Notes: a model not told the origin generated them from the sequence alone. Numbered from the stretch's first letter, positions 46,981-53,979 are shown. The stretch is DNA of 54,002 nucleotides from Microbacterium sp. VKM Ac-2923 (GCF_022815605.1 NZ_JALGRP010000014.1:1-54002), one strand, 5' to 3'. Program-made: numbers and translations.

Positions 46981-47453
46981 GCCGCGGTAGCGGCGACCTT
47001 CGCGCGGGTGCGCTCGACGCCTTCACGCGTCGGGCGGGGCGACTTCCCGTTCTTCCCGAGGTTCGCGAGCGCGCGGCCGACGGCGGATGTCTCGGCCGTC
47101 TCGAGCGCGGACGCCGCGGTGATCGAGTCGCCGCTTCCGTCCGTCTCGGTGGCGAACCCCGTCGCGTCCGGCATCCGGCCGTCGAGCACGTCGTCGTCCG
47201 TCTTGTCTTTCCAGACACTCGCCTTCACGACCCAGCGGTAGCCACTCCCGCCCTCGCGGGAGATCCGGTGGGTCGTCTCGTGGATCTCGGTGAGGATGCG
47301 GCCCTTGCTGTGCGATCGCCAGAAACGGGAGACGCGCGTCGCGACCGTCTCGTAGTCGTCGAGGTTCTCGCTCGCCGTCGAAGGGAGATCATCTCGGGCG
47401 GCTCGTTCCTGCGCGATCTGCAGGCGACTCTTGATGGGGGTGGGGTTGGTCAC
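46977..47453 (-). CDS. ERF-like single-strand annealing protein
   Basis: 158 residues, GTG start in a GTGA overlap with the exonuclease. SALETAETSAVGRALANLG (about 113-131) matches the C-terminal signature of ERF-type annealing proteins. The preceding YETVATRVSRFWRSHSKGRILTEI and VVKASVWKD fit the beta core. With the RecE-like exonuclease upstream it forms a two-component recombination pair. Shorter than most ERF proteins. Confidence 0.75.
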   Translation of the reverse strand: MTNPTPIKSRLQIAQERAARDDLPSTASENLDDYETVATRVSRFWRSHSKGRILTEIHETTHRISREGGSGYRWVVKASVWKDKTDDDVLDGRMPDATGFATETDGSGDSITAASALETAETSAVGRALANLGKNGKSPRPTREGVERTRAKVAATAA

Positions 47454-48364
47454 GCGGACTCCTTGAATCGGTCGATGTGTTCGTAGATACGGCGCATGGG
47501 AGCCTCGGTGGTCTGCACGCCGAGCGGGCGGTGGGGCCAGATGCCCGACTCGAGCGACGACATGAGAACGGCGCGGGCGTACCGCGCCTCCTTCCGCCCC
47601 ATCTGGATCTCGTCGTCCGAGAGCTTGAATACGGCCGTGAAGTAGGGCGCCTCCTTCTCGACGACGATGTACCGCTTCTCGGGGCGCTCCCCGGCGACGA
47701 GCTGCAGCGTGTCGAGGTAGTGCTCGTGGGAGACGTCGTACTTAAAGTCGGCGACGGCCTTGGAGAACCCGGCCTTGGTGGCGCGGTTGGCGGAGGTCTT
47801 GAGGTCGCCGACGAGCGAGAGATCGTCTTGGAAGACGTCGAACCGGCACCGGAGGTCGAGCCCCGCCGCGGCGTCGCGGGCGACGACGGAAACTTCACGA
47901 GAGCTTCCCTCGAGCACCTCGCGGGCGTCCGGGTCTGAGAGCACAGCTTCGGCCATGCCTCGGACGATTGCCATGTCTTTCGACAGCATGGGGATCTCGT
48001 TGGCGGCGTAAGCCTCGTCTCGGGCCGCCTGAGCGGCCTTTGTGCGGAAGTCGGGGTAGTCCAGCTCGACGACTCCCCATCCGACGCCGAGGACGAGCAC
48101 GTGCGTTGCGGAGCCGACGTCGAGCGCCTTTTTGAACGGCTGCGGGTGATCCTTGTTGTAGCGATACCGGGCGGCCGAGTCGAGCAGCCACTTCAACTGC
48201 GTCGAAGACAGCGCGGGGTGCGCGTGATACGCCCCCTCGGGGACGTCGTGAAAGATGCCGTACTGGCCGCTGAAAGCGCTGACGACGCCTTCCTCGACGA
48301 TCTCGGCATCCACGACGTCCATTTCGAGGGGGACGAGGGCGGTCGATTCCGAGGATGCGGTCAC
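47450..48364 (-). CDS. RecE-like PD-(D/E)XK exonuclease
   Basis: 304 residues, GTG start in a GTGA overlap. HPALSSTQLKWLLDSAARY (about 49-67) and GSATHVLVLG (His88) are typical of the exodeoxyribonuclease VIII/DUF3799 family. The catalytic core has SREVSV (Glu157), RFDVF (Asp176) and GDLKT (Asp187, Lys189). It resects 5' ends to supply substrate for the annealing protein encoded next. Confidence 0.88.
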   Translation of the reverse strand: MTASSESTALVPLEMDVVDAEIVEEGVVSAFSGQYGIFHDVPEGAYHAHPALSSTQLKWLLDSAARYRYNKDHPQPFKKALDVGSATHVLVLGVGWGVVELDYPDFRTKAAQAARDEAYAANEIPMLSKDMAIVRGMAEAVLSDPDAREVLEGSSREVSVVARDAAAGLDLRCRFDVFQDDLSLVGDLKTSANRATKAGFSKAVADFKYDVSHEHYLDTLQLVAGERPEKRYIVVEKEAPYFTAVFKLSDDEIQMGRKEARYARAVLMSSLESGIWPHRPLGVQTTEAPMRRIYEHIDRFKESA

Positions 48365-48471
48365 CGACCGACCCCCGATGCGTGTCCGATCATGATCGCT
48401 GCGATGAGCAGCACGGGCATGGCGGACGCGGCGATGATGCCGGGCGCGCTGAGGTACTTCCGGTACTTCAC
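48361..48471 (-). CDS. Tiny single-pass membrane protein
   Basis: 36 residues: KYRKYLSAPGIIAASAMPVL start, with one transmembrane helix over most of the length. GTGA overlaps at both ends. Function unknown. Confidence 0.6.
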   Translation of the reverse strand: MKYRKYLSAPGIIAASAMPVLLIAAIMIGHASGVGR

Positions 48472-48860
48472 GGGTTCTCCTTCGTGGTGGCGTGCGCGCG
48501 GCGTGCGCGCGGTCGCTTTTCGGTGGGTGGCGGGTCGCCGGGGGTGGTCAGGCGCCACGTCCAGCACGCCGCGCCCTTCGGGGTGAGCGCTTCTGCGTGC
48601 TGGCGGACGCGGTCGAGGTCGACGAGCTCGGCGCGGGCGGTGCGGAGACGCTGCCCGGTGTACCGGCCGCCGGCATCCGTGTGGATCGCTTCGATCTCGT
48701 GGTCGGCGAGGGCGCGGCCGTACGCGGCGAGGATGAGCAGCACCGCCCGGCGAGATCCGGCGGTGTCGTTCGTGTCGGCCGCGGCGTGCGACGTAAGCGG
48801 GTCGTCGGCGCGAGCACGCGGCGAGTCCTCCCAAAGCATCAGGGGCGGCGCGGACGTCAC
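48468..48860 (-). CDS. Winged-helix-like phage protein
   Basis: 130 residues, GTG start. The RARADDPLTSHAAADTNDTAGSRR motif, then AVLLILAAYGRALADHEIEAIH and RYTGQRLRTARAELVDLDRV, is a recurrent actinophage pattern resembling a winged helix. Possible DNA-binding protein; no target known. Confidence 0.7.
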   Translation of the reverse strand: MTSAPPLMLWEDSPRARADDPLTSHAAADTNDTAGSRRAVLLILAAYGRALADHEIEAIHTDAGGRYTGQRLRTARAELVDLDRVRQHAEALTPKGAACWTWRLTTPGDPPPTEKRPRARRAHATTKENP

Positions 48861-49936
48861 GAGCGCTGCTCCTCGGCAGAGCCGCGGAGGAAGCGGTCAA
48901 CGCGCTCGATCACGGCCGCCTCATCGTCACCGCGTTCGAGCAGTTGCTCGTAGCTTCGGCTGCTGCCCCACTCGCCTTCGATGCGCTCGAGGTGACTCTT
49001 TGCCTGGTCCACGAGTTCGCGTACGTCGTCGATGGGCGGGGTGACCGTCCCGTGCGGGCGGACCGCCTCGATTTCGAGCGCGTTCGCGAGCCGCATGATG
49101 AGGCCGACGGGCGATTCGGTCGTCCACGAGCCGCGCAGATCCCAGGACGCGACAAGCTCACGCGCCTCCCCCAACAACTCGCGCACGTTGTTGGCGTGCA
49201 TGTCCTCGCTGGGCGCGATAGCCGTCCCGCGCGTCCCGGAGCACGGGTTCTCGCCGTTGATCACGTCAAGCGCAGTGAGGCCCGAGCCGCACTTGCGGCA
49301 GATCATCATTCCGTCGCGATCGTGCGCGGCGTCGGTGACCGTCCCGCGCGGGCGGACCGATCCGAGAATCTGCGCGATCGTGTGAGCCTCGATGCAACGG
49401 AGGCTGCGGGTGTCGGAACCGTCCAGCGGGGCGAGCAGATCGCCATGCTCCGGGCAGTAGTGAACGCTCGCCAGCGCTTCGCGTACGTCGTCGGCGGGCG
49501 GGGGCGGCGTAGCCCCGCCACGTTTACGGGCAAAACCTGCACCCAGGACGGCGTCCGCCATGTGCTCTTCCCACATCCGGCGATACGCGCCGGGCGCAGA
49601 TTCGTGCTCATCTTCGGGACTGGGTTCATCCCCCGGGGTTCGCTCGAAGACTGCGATCAGAGCCTCACGATCGTCCCCTTCGGCGGGGAGATGAATGCAG
49701 GAAGGGATCGGGGCGCAGTAGTGCTCGTCGAATGAGTTGCCGCACTGGTCACAGAGGCCGCGCACGTCGTCGGCGGGCGGGGCGGACACGGTGTCGAGAA
49801 CGGCTTCTGTCAACCGCGCCCGCAACACTGCCATGTCCTGACCGAGAAGCCGCGACTGGGCCTTCTCGGGGAAGTTCGACACGTTGAACAGGACGGAACC
49901 GACAGCGGCATCGATACGTTCCCGTGTGCCGCTCAT
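48857..49936 (-). CDS. Hypothetical protein with repeated DDVREL modules
   Basis: 359 residues. At least four units share an (A/P)PP-x-DDVR-(E/G)-(A/L)-L core (near 53, 147, 250 and 305), separated by unlike segments with CDQCGNSF, YCPEHGDLL and CRKCGSGL Cys/His sets. It looks like a modular scaffold or zinc protein grown by duplication. ATGA overlap with the preceding gene. Function unknown. Confidence 0.68.
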   Translation of the reverse strand: MSGTRERIDAAVGSVLFNVSNFPEKAQSRLLGQDMAVLRARLTEAVLDTVSAPPADDVRGLCDQCGNSFDEHYCAPIPSCIHLPAEGDDREALIAVFERTPGDEPSPEDEHESAPGAYRRMWEEHMADAVLGAGFARKRGGATPPPPADDVREALASVHYCPEHGDLLAPLDGSDTRSLRCIEAHTIAQILGSVRPRGTVTDAAHDRDGMMICRKCGSGLTALDVINGENPCSGTRGTAIAPSEDMHANNVRELLGEARELVASWDLRGSWTTESPVGLIMRLANALEIEAVRPHGTVTPPIDDVRELVDQAKSHLERIEGEWGSSRSYEQLLERGDDEAAVIERVDRFLRGSAEEQRS

Positions 49937-50493
49937 CGGGCAATCCCCCGCCAGATGAGCGTGCCAGTGGTGAACACGTCGTCGGTGAGGTCGCGCTTCT
50001 CGACCTTCCCAAACACGTCAGCACGGGTAAACCATGAGCCGCTGTCCACGCCTCCGACGACGGTGTAGGCCACGTTAAGAGGCCCCATGACCCACACGTC
50101 ACCGAGGGTGGCTTTGTGCCACGGCTTCGGGGCGTCCAAATTCTTTTCCGGGTGCGCGTCGAAGTAGGCGCGCGCCGCGTCCCGCATGGCGCTTGGAACC
50201 GTGAGTTCGTCCGTGGTGAATGATCTGCTGGCCCCGGTGCTCTCGCGCAGTACTTTGACGTCACGGAGTCCAAATGCGTACACGACGTAATCGGGGTCGG
50301 TAGGCCACCTCCACCGGCCGAGGTTTTTGTCTGTCTCGGCGCGGAACAACTCGCTGAGCGCGAGTTCCGCCTGCGGGCCGATGATGATGTCGAGGCTTTC
50401 GCCGGCTTCTTTTGTAACCGCGTCAATGATGACGATTCGGTCACCTTCTCGGGAGATGTGGGAGGCGTCGGCGTAGGCGCTTGAAATGGTCAT
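49933..50493 (-). CDS. Hypothetical protein
   Basis: 186 residues, ATG after AAAGAAAACAGCAG. Beta-rich start (MTISSAYADASHISREGDRI) and a mid-part EAGESLDIIIGPQAELALSELF. The C-terminal half has DAPKPWHKATLGDVWVMGP. No family recognised. Overlaps both neighbours by four bases. Confidence 0.66.
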   Translation of the reverse strand: MTISSAYADASHISREGDRIVIIDAVTKEAGESLDIIIGPQAELALSELFRAETDKNLGRWRWPTDPDYVVYAFGLRDVKVLRESTGASRSFTTDELTVPSAMRDAARAYFDAHPEKNLDAPKPWHKATLGDVWVMGPLNVAYTVVGGVDSGSWFTRADVFGKVEKRDLTDDVFTTGTLIWRGIAR

Positions 50494-51011
50494 CTGCTGT
50501 TTTCTTTCTGGGGTCGGGGGTGTAGTTCCCATAGCTCGGCGGTCGACCAGAGCAGGGTGCGGATCTCGGCGTGCCCGTTGTCGCGGAACTGGACCGCGAC
50601 GCCGACGCGTTCGCCGACCCACACCCACGAGCCGTGAGCGCGGGACCACATCACGCGGATGGGGCAGACGAGCGTCGTCATCACTTCCTCGACGCGGATG
50701 CCGGCCTGTCGGCGCATGAGGTTCATGCGCTCCTTGGCGTGGGGGGTCGCGTCGAGCCGGCGGAGGTCGAGCTGCGGGACGTCCCGGCCGCGCTCCTGCG
50801 TTCCTGCGACGCCGCGAGGCGCGTAGCCGTACCGGCGCGTCGCCTCGCTCATCAGTTCGTGCGCGTGCCCCCACCGGAGGTTCTGCGGGACGAGCTTCGT
50901 GGCGCCGTCGGGAAACGTGTAGTTGACGCCGTGCCGCTGCGTTTCCTTCGTCGCGCCGAGATCGCGAAACGCTTTCTCGACGGCCTTCGCGGGTTCTTTT
51001 CGGACGCTCAC
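50490..51011 (-). CDS. HicA-like and DUF4258-like two-domain protein
   Basis: 173 residues, GTG start in a GTGA overlap. The N-terminal part (about 8-55: EKAFRDLGATKETQRHGVNY then PDGATKLVP) resembles the dsRBD-like fold of HicA. The C-terminal part (about 88-165: ATPHAKERMNLMRRQAGIRVEEVMTTL, then WSRAHGSWVWVGERVGV) matches the S-x-HA-x-ERM pattern of DUF4258 ribonuclease-like domains. No catalytic assignment is certain. Could act on RNA or be a repurposed toxin. Confidence 0.62.
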   Translation of the reverse strand: MSVRKEPAKAVEKAFRDLGATKETQRHGVNYTFPDGATKLVPQNLRWGHAHELMSEATRRYGYAPRGVAGTQERGRDVPQLDLRRLDATPHAKERMNLMRRQAGIRVEEVMTTLVCPIRVMWSRAHGSWVWVGERVGVAVQFRDNGHAEIRTLLWSTAELWELHPRPQKENSR

Positions 51012-51178
51012 GGCAGGAGCGGGACGGCGATCGCGAACAGGGCGAGCGCGACGACGGCCGCGGCGGATGCCGCGACGATGAGCGGCGACGTCGCGGTGGT
51101 CGCGGCAGGAACCGGCTGCGACGTCGTCTCGGCGACCTTCGCCGCGCGGACGGGCTCATGGGAAGTGGTCGTGGTCAT
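51008..51178 (-). CDS. Small tail-anchored membrane protein
   Basis: 56 residues. The polar N-terminus (MTTTTSHEPVRAAKVAETTS) is followed by one C-terminal helix (about 34-55). GGAGAT precedes the ATG. It starts the minus-strand run that includes the HicA-like gene. Confidence 0.68.
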   Translation of the reverse strand: MTTTTSHEPVRAAKVAETTSQPVPAATTATSPLIVAASAAAVVALALFAIAVPLLP

Positions 51179-51215
51179 CGCGGATCTCCTTCGACGGCTG
51201 CGGGGCAGAGTGAGA

Positions 51216-51316
51216 GGCCCGGCCGCGCGGGGGACGCGGCCGGGCCAGGGGGGGGTGCCCGACGCCGGGGGAAGCGGTCGGGCGGGGGAACCCGGCGCAC
51301 GGGGGAAGCAGCCGGG
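51216..51316 (+). repeat. Three hairpins and 17-bp iterons upstream of a plus-strand gene
   Basis: A perfect 12-bp stem (GGCCCGGCCGCG / CGCGGCCGGGCC, 51216-51246) has loop CGGGGGA. Then three tandem 17-bp units begin CGGGGGAA at 51266, 51283 and 51300. These also form GCCCGAC/GTCGGGC and CCCGGC/GCCGGG hairpins. They end just before a -10 box at 51320. Probable regulator-binding array or structured leader. Confidence 0.65.
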
Positions 51317-51331
51317 TCGCATAATGGCCCC

Positions 51332-51703
51332 ATGCGACGGATACGCACGGGGCCGGAATGGCATGGACTTTTCGTCGGCGGGGGCCGTGACGGTCAGCCC
51401 TTCACCCTCGATCTCTGGGAATGGGGCGACATACCACGTCGACTCGATACAGAGAGCGGCGTCTACACGCGGGGCGAATACCGCGAAGCAGAAAGCGTGT
51501 GGACGTTCCGATATCGCCCCAGACGCCGAACCGAACAGTGGGCGCGAAGCATTAGCCAAGCCTGCGGATCGTGGTGGTATGTGACGCGGAGACGGGTGAA
51601 GGGCTTACCTCCCGAAATCCCGATCGTGCCCTCACGAGAGCGCACATGGGACGACGACCTCAACGATGCGAGGTGGGAGTGGACCGATAGCGATGAAGAA
51701 TAG
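51332..51703 (+). CDS. Trp-rich hypothetical protein (moron candidate)
   Basis: 123 residues. CATAAT (51320-51325) ends six bases before the ATG, so the mRNA is probably leaderless. The sequence is rich in Trp, Arg, Asp and Glu (PEWHGLFVGGGRDGQPF; ARWEWTDSDEE end). No family recognised. It runs against the early operon, so it is probably expressed in lysogens. Its 3' end overlaps the convergent HTH gene by 44 bp. Confidence 0.7.
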   Translation: MRRIRTGPEWHGLFVGGGRDGQPFTLDLWEWGDIPRRLDTESGVYTRGEYREAESVWTFRYRPRRRTEQWARSISQACGSWWYVTRRRVKGLPPEIPIVPSRERTWDDDLNDARWEWTDSDEE

Positions 51704-51998
51704 GGTGCGCCAAGCTCTCCTCGAGCGATCGGACTAGACCCCTCAGGTGTTGTAGCTCAAGGCGCTCGTCCGTTGAGATCTCGACGCCTGATATGTCCAG
51801 AACCCGGGCCAGATCGTCCCACTCCTCGACAGGCACGCTCCGCTCGTAGTTGAGAATCCTCGAGACCGTCATCTGGGAGTAGCCGGCCCATCCGATTGCC
51901 CGCATCCTTCGAGCAAGCTCGCTCTGCGAGAAACCCTTCGCGTCCATCGCGAGGCGGATCTGCTGGCCGAAGTTCGTTCGACGTTCTCGCTCGTTCAC
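51660..51998 (-). CDS. XRE-type HTH regulator
   Basis: 112 residues, GTG start in a GTGA overlap with the upstream HTH gene. FGQQIRLAMDAKGFSQSELARRM, then YSQMTVSRILNYERSVPVEEW (about 9-55), is a Cro/C1-type HTH. The C-terminal part is helical. Probably a transcriptional regulator made together with its neighbour. The targets are unknown. Confidence 0.82.
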   Translation of the reverse strand: MNERERRTNFGQQIRLAMDAKGFSQSELARRMRAIGWAGYSQMTVSRILNYERSVPVEEWDDLARVLDISGVEISTDERLELQHLRGLVRSLEESLAHPILHRYRSTPTSHR

Positions 51999-52294
51999 AA
52001 CCCGCTCCCTTCCGAGAGGGCCGCGAGAACCCGCCGGTAGGCGGCGGCTTCCCTCAGAAGCGTCTCGTTCGTGCCGGAGCCGATACTGAACCCGACTAGA
52101 CGGTTCAGGGTGACAGCCTCGGTCCATCGCAGGTGCCTTCTTCCCGTCTCGACGGCCCAAACCGTGGGCTGTGACCACTCGTGACCGTGACCGCTCTCTC
52201 TCATCTGATCGCCGAGTGCGCGTTGCGAGAGTCCGCAAGCCTCCCGCGCATCCCGTAGCGATTCGCCAACCTGTTCGTCTGTCGGTGTGTTCAT
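51995..52294 (-). CDS. XRE-type HTH regulator
   Basis: 99 residues from an ATG with GGAG five bases upstream; an in-frame ATG at 52348 would add 18 residues. ESLRDAREACGLSQRALGDQM, then WSQPTVWAVETGRRHLRWTE, is a Cro/C1-type HTH (about 10-55). Paired with the following HTH gene, possibly as a divergent-function pair in lysis control. Confidence 0.8.
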   Translation of the reverse strand: MNTPTDEQVGESLRDAREACGLSQRALGDQMRESGHGHEWSQPTVWAVETGRRHLRWTEAVTLNRLVGFSIGSGTNETLLREAAAYRRVLAALSEGSGL

Positions 52295-52658
52295 GTGCGC
52301 TCCGAGGAGTCGAACCTCGGCGTAGACCGTCAGCGCTCGCTCCGTCATCGGCCCGACCCCGTGGGGTTCGTGCGGCCGATCCGTGGGAGCGGAAGTATCT
52401 GGTGATCCCTTCGATCACTGCCAGCCGTCCTCTCGAGACGGCCCGCCGCTGGTGTGCGGTCTTCACACCACGGGCCGCGCGCTCCCCCGTTCGGGGCGCT
52501 CGTGCGGCGTCGTGACGCTTATCGCTGTGGAGTTTCTGCTGCCGGTGCCCTCTACGCCGGTCGGTGGCCGGGGATCTTCGAGGGGGTGGCATCGGTTCTC
52601 GGGCATGCCGAGTAGCGCCCTGGTCGCGGGTGAGAGCGACGAGGCCCGTGCGCGGTGG
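52295..52658. other. 364-bp region without a convincing gene
   Basis: No gene is supported on either strand. It contains a GGTGTG-(7)-CACACC hairpin (52451-52469), a GC hairpin near 52485-52496 and a CCGAGG-(7)-CCTCGG hairpin (52302-52320) that looks like an isolated tRNA T arm. The first two may end transcription after the gene at 52659. The promoter for the two HTH genes may also lie here. Confidence 0.5.
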
Positions 52659-52817
52659 TCAGCGCGGGAGGGTGTCCCACCGGTTCGCGAGAATCACGAG
52701 GATGAGGCCGAGGAGGGCGATAGCCGCCCATCCGTCGGCGGTGAGACGGAGAACGCAGTAGGTGGAACCGAACATGACGAGGAAGACGCCGAGGACGAGG
52801 ATGAGGGAACGGATCAC
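52659..52817 (-). CDS. Small two-pass membrane protein
   Basis: 52 residues, GTG start in a GTGA overlap with the excisionase gene. Two hydrophobic helices (about 3-24 and 29-46). Function unknown. Its position in the first early operon suggests action soon after induction. Confidence 0.68.
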   Translation of the reverse strand: MIRSLILVLGVFLVMFGSTYCVLRLTADGWAAIALLGLILVILANRWDTLPR

Positions 52818-53050
52818 GTTGGGCGACGCTTCCTTCCGAGCGACCGGGCCGACTGCGCCCACCGATCCTTCGGCGCTTCGAGGTGAGCCCGAACCTTCGA
52901 CGGGAAGAACCGCCAAGACCGCCCGACGCGAAACGCCGGGATCTCGCCAGCGTTCGCCATGCGGTAGACCTTCGCCGTCGAGACCCGTAGCAGGATCGCT
53001 ATCTCAGGGATCGTGACGGCGTTTTCGGACTCGTCCACCGGGGCGCTCAT
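52814..53050 (-). CDS. xis: Excisionase-like protein (recombination directionality factor candidate)
   Basis: 78 residues. TIPEIAILLRVSTAKVYRMANAGEIPAFRVGRSWRFFPSKVRAHLEA (about 13-57) is the classic winged-helix excisionase motif. ATGA overlap with the early regulator. Placing xis in the lytic transcript lets excision follow repressor loss. It would bind near the att arms to turn integrase towards excision. Confidence 0.85.
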   Translation of the reverse strand: MSAPVDESENAVTIPEIAILLRVSTAKVYRMANAGEIPAFRVGRSWRFFPSKVRAHLEAPKDRWAQSARSLGRKRRPT

Positions 53051-53310
53051 GCTGCGATCCCCGAAAGGATGCGTCGCTCGGACGGAGCGGCCCCCTCGCG
53101 GAACTCGTCGGGCAGGAGGGATGCAGGATGCAGCCCGAGGGCGAAAGCGACCGACGCGAGCTCGTTGAGTTCCCAGTCGACGTGTCCGTTCACCTTTCGG
53201 TTCAGGGTGGACAGAGCAATCCCCGTCTTGCGAGACACCCAGCGCTGGGTGCGGTCCGCCTTGTCGATCGCCTTGCCGACGCGTCGTTCGCGGTCATGTT
53301 GTGGTGCCAT
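53047..53310 (-). CDS. Early HTH regulator (Cro-like candidate)
   Basis: 87 residues. GKAIDKADRTQRWVSRKTGIALSTLNRKVNGHVDWELNEL is a Cro/C1-type HTH (about 12-52). It is the first gene of the minus-strand early operon. On the minus strand TACGGT lies six bases before the ATG, so the transcript is leaderless. A palindrome (53310-53328) overlaps both, so the start is directly repressible. It may be Cro or the repressor itself; the divergent gene at 53411 is the alternative. Confidence 0.82.
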   Translation of the reverse strand: MAPQHDRERRVGKAIDKADRTQRWVSRKTGIALSTLNRKVNGHVDWELNELASVAFALGLHPASLLPDEFREGAAPSERRILSGIAA

Positions 53311-53393
53311 GTGACTACCGTAGCCACACTTTTGGGACATCTTGTGCCATTCGGCACTAATTGTTCCGTTTTGACTACCAGCGATAGCCAAAA
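53310..53393. promoter_or_regulatory. Immunity-region operators and divergent leaderless promoters
   Basis: Three inverted repeats lie between divergent HTH genes. O1 is TGTGACTA-CCG-TAGCCACA (53310-53328) with mismatches only at one symmetric position. O2 is GTGCC-ATTC-GGCAC (53344-53357). O3 is TTTTGACTA-(7)-TAGCCAAAA (53369-53393). O1 and O3 share TG-A-CTA/TAGCCA half sites. O1 covers the minus-strand -10 and start; O3 lies just before the plus-strand -10 TACCTT (53399-53404). Confidence 0.75.
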
Positions 53394-53410
53394 TGCGATA
53401 CCTTGGCGCT

Positions 53411-53686
53411 GTGAGCAATCAAGACGCCGACGAATACGGCCAGGCATTTAGCCAGGCGGTCGCTTCGGAACTGCGCGCAGAACGCGCCAGGAAACAGAAA
53501 ACGGTCGCCTCCATAGCGGAGGCGACCGGACTTTCGAAGTCAGCCGTGCTGCATTACCTCAACGGCAAGCGGGGCATCCCCACCTCCGCCTTCGCGTTGA
53601 TCTGCAGGGCCATGGCCGTGTCGCCCCTCCTGATTTTCGAGCGCGCTGAGGAGCACCTCGAGGATGAGGGATGGGCGAACGCCTAG
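53411..53686 (+). CDS. HTH repressor candidate
   Basis: 91 residues from a GTG six bases after TACCTT, a leaderless start; an upstream ATG at 53393 would overlap the promoter. VASELRAERARKQKTVASIAEATGLSKSAVLHYLNGKRGIPTSAFALICRAM is a strong XRE HTH (about 18-68). It is the only plus-strand gene at the right end and precedes attR by 293 bp, so in the circular phage it lies before attP and int on the same strand. Probably the immunity repressor. Confidence 0.8.
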   Translation: MSNQDADEYGQAFSQAVASELRAERARKQKTVASIAEATGLSKSAVLHYLNGKRGIPTSAFALICRAMAVSPLLIFERAEEHLEDEGWANA

Positions 53687-53979
53687 TTGGCGAGCGAGGC
53701 GAGCAATCTTCCAGAGTTCGAGGTGCATGTGAGTTCCGTAGAGATGTTCGGGTAAGGGGATCGGGGGAACGCCTTACGCCGGCAACATCATCGCCCCCAA
53801 CGCCCACCCCGCCAACATCGTAGGCGAGCCCCCCGACATCAACGGTGGCGGTGTGGGCTTGCCCACAATGGCACGTAAATTTCGGTCTTGGAGGGTAGAC
53901 CTGAACAGCCCTCCAATTACCCTAGAAACCGCGTGATTCCGCGGTAGTACGTCCTCGAAGCAGTGGGTGGGCAAACAGA
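53687..53979. other. Right att arm (P or P' arm)
   Basis: No supported gene. It contains TTGCCCACA (53859-53867) inside a perfect TGTGGGC-TT-GCCCACA palindrome, and GTGGGCAAA (53967-53975) five bases from the core, both matching the tandem repeats at 58-80. A reading frame without a start codon crosses it (53742-53935). Probable integrase and excisionase binding region. Confidence 0.6.

Noticed and set aside
51550..51564. AGCCAAG inside the plus-strand Trp-rich gene
   Set aside because: The flanking bases do not pair, so it is not a member of the hairpin family; it lies within a coding region.
52302..52320. T-arm-like hairpin CCGAGG-AGTCGAA-CCTCGG resembling the 3' half of a tRNA on the minus strand
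   Set aside because: No matching 5' acceptor strand or anticodon arm exists within 80 bases upstream, so no cloverleaf can form.
52383..52886. Plus-strand frame opposite the excisionase and membrane protein genes
   Set aside because: Acidic, low-complexity, and antisense to a clear excisionase motif and coupled minus-strand genes.
53774..53839. Tiny minus-strand hydrophobic peptide frame next to attR
   Set aside because: 21 codons, no Shine-Dalgarno and no neighbouring coupled gene.
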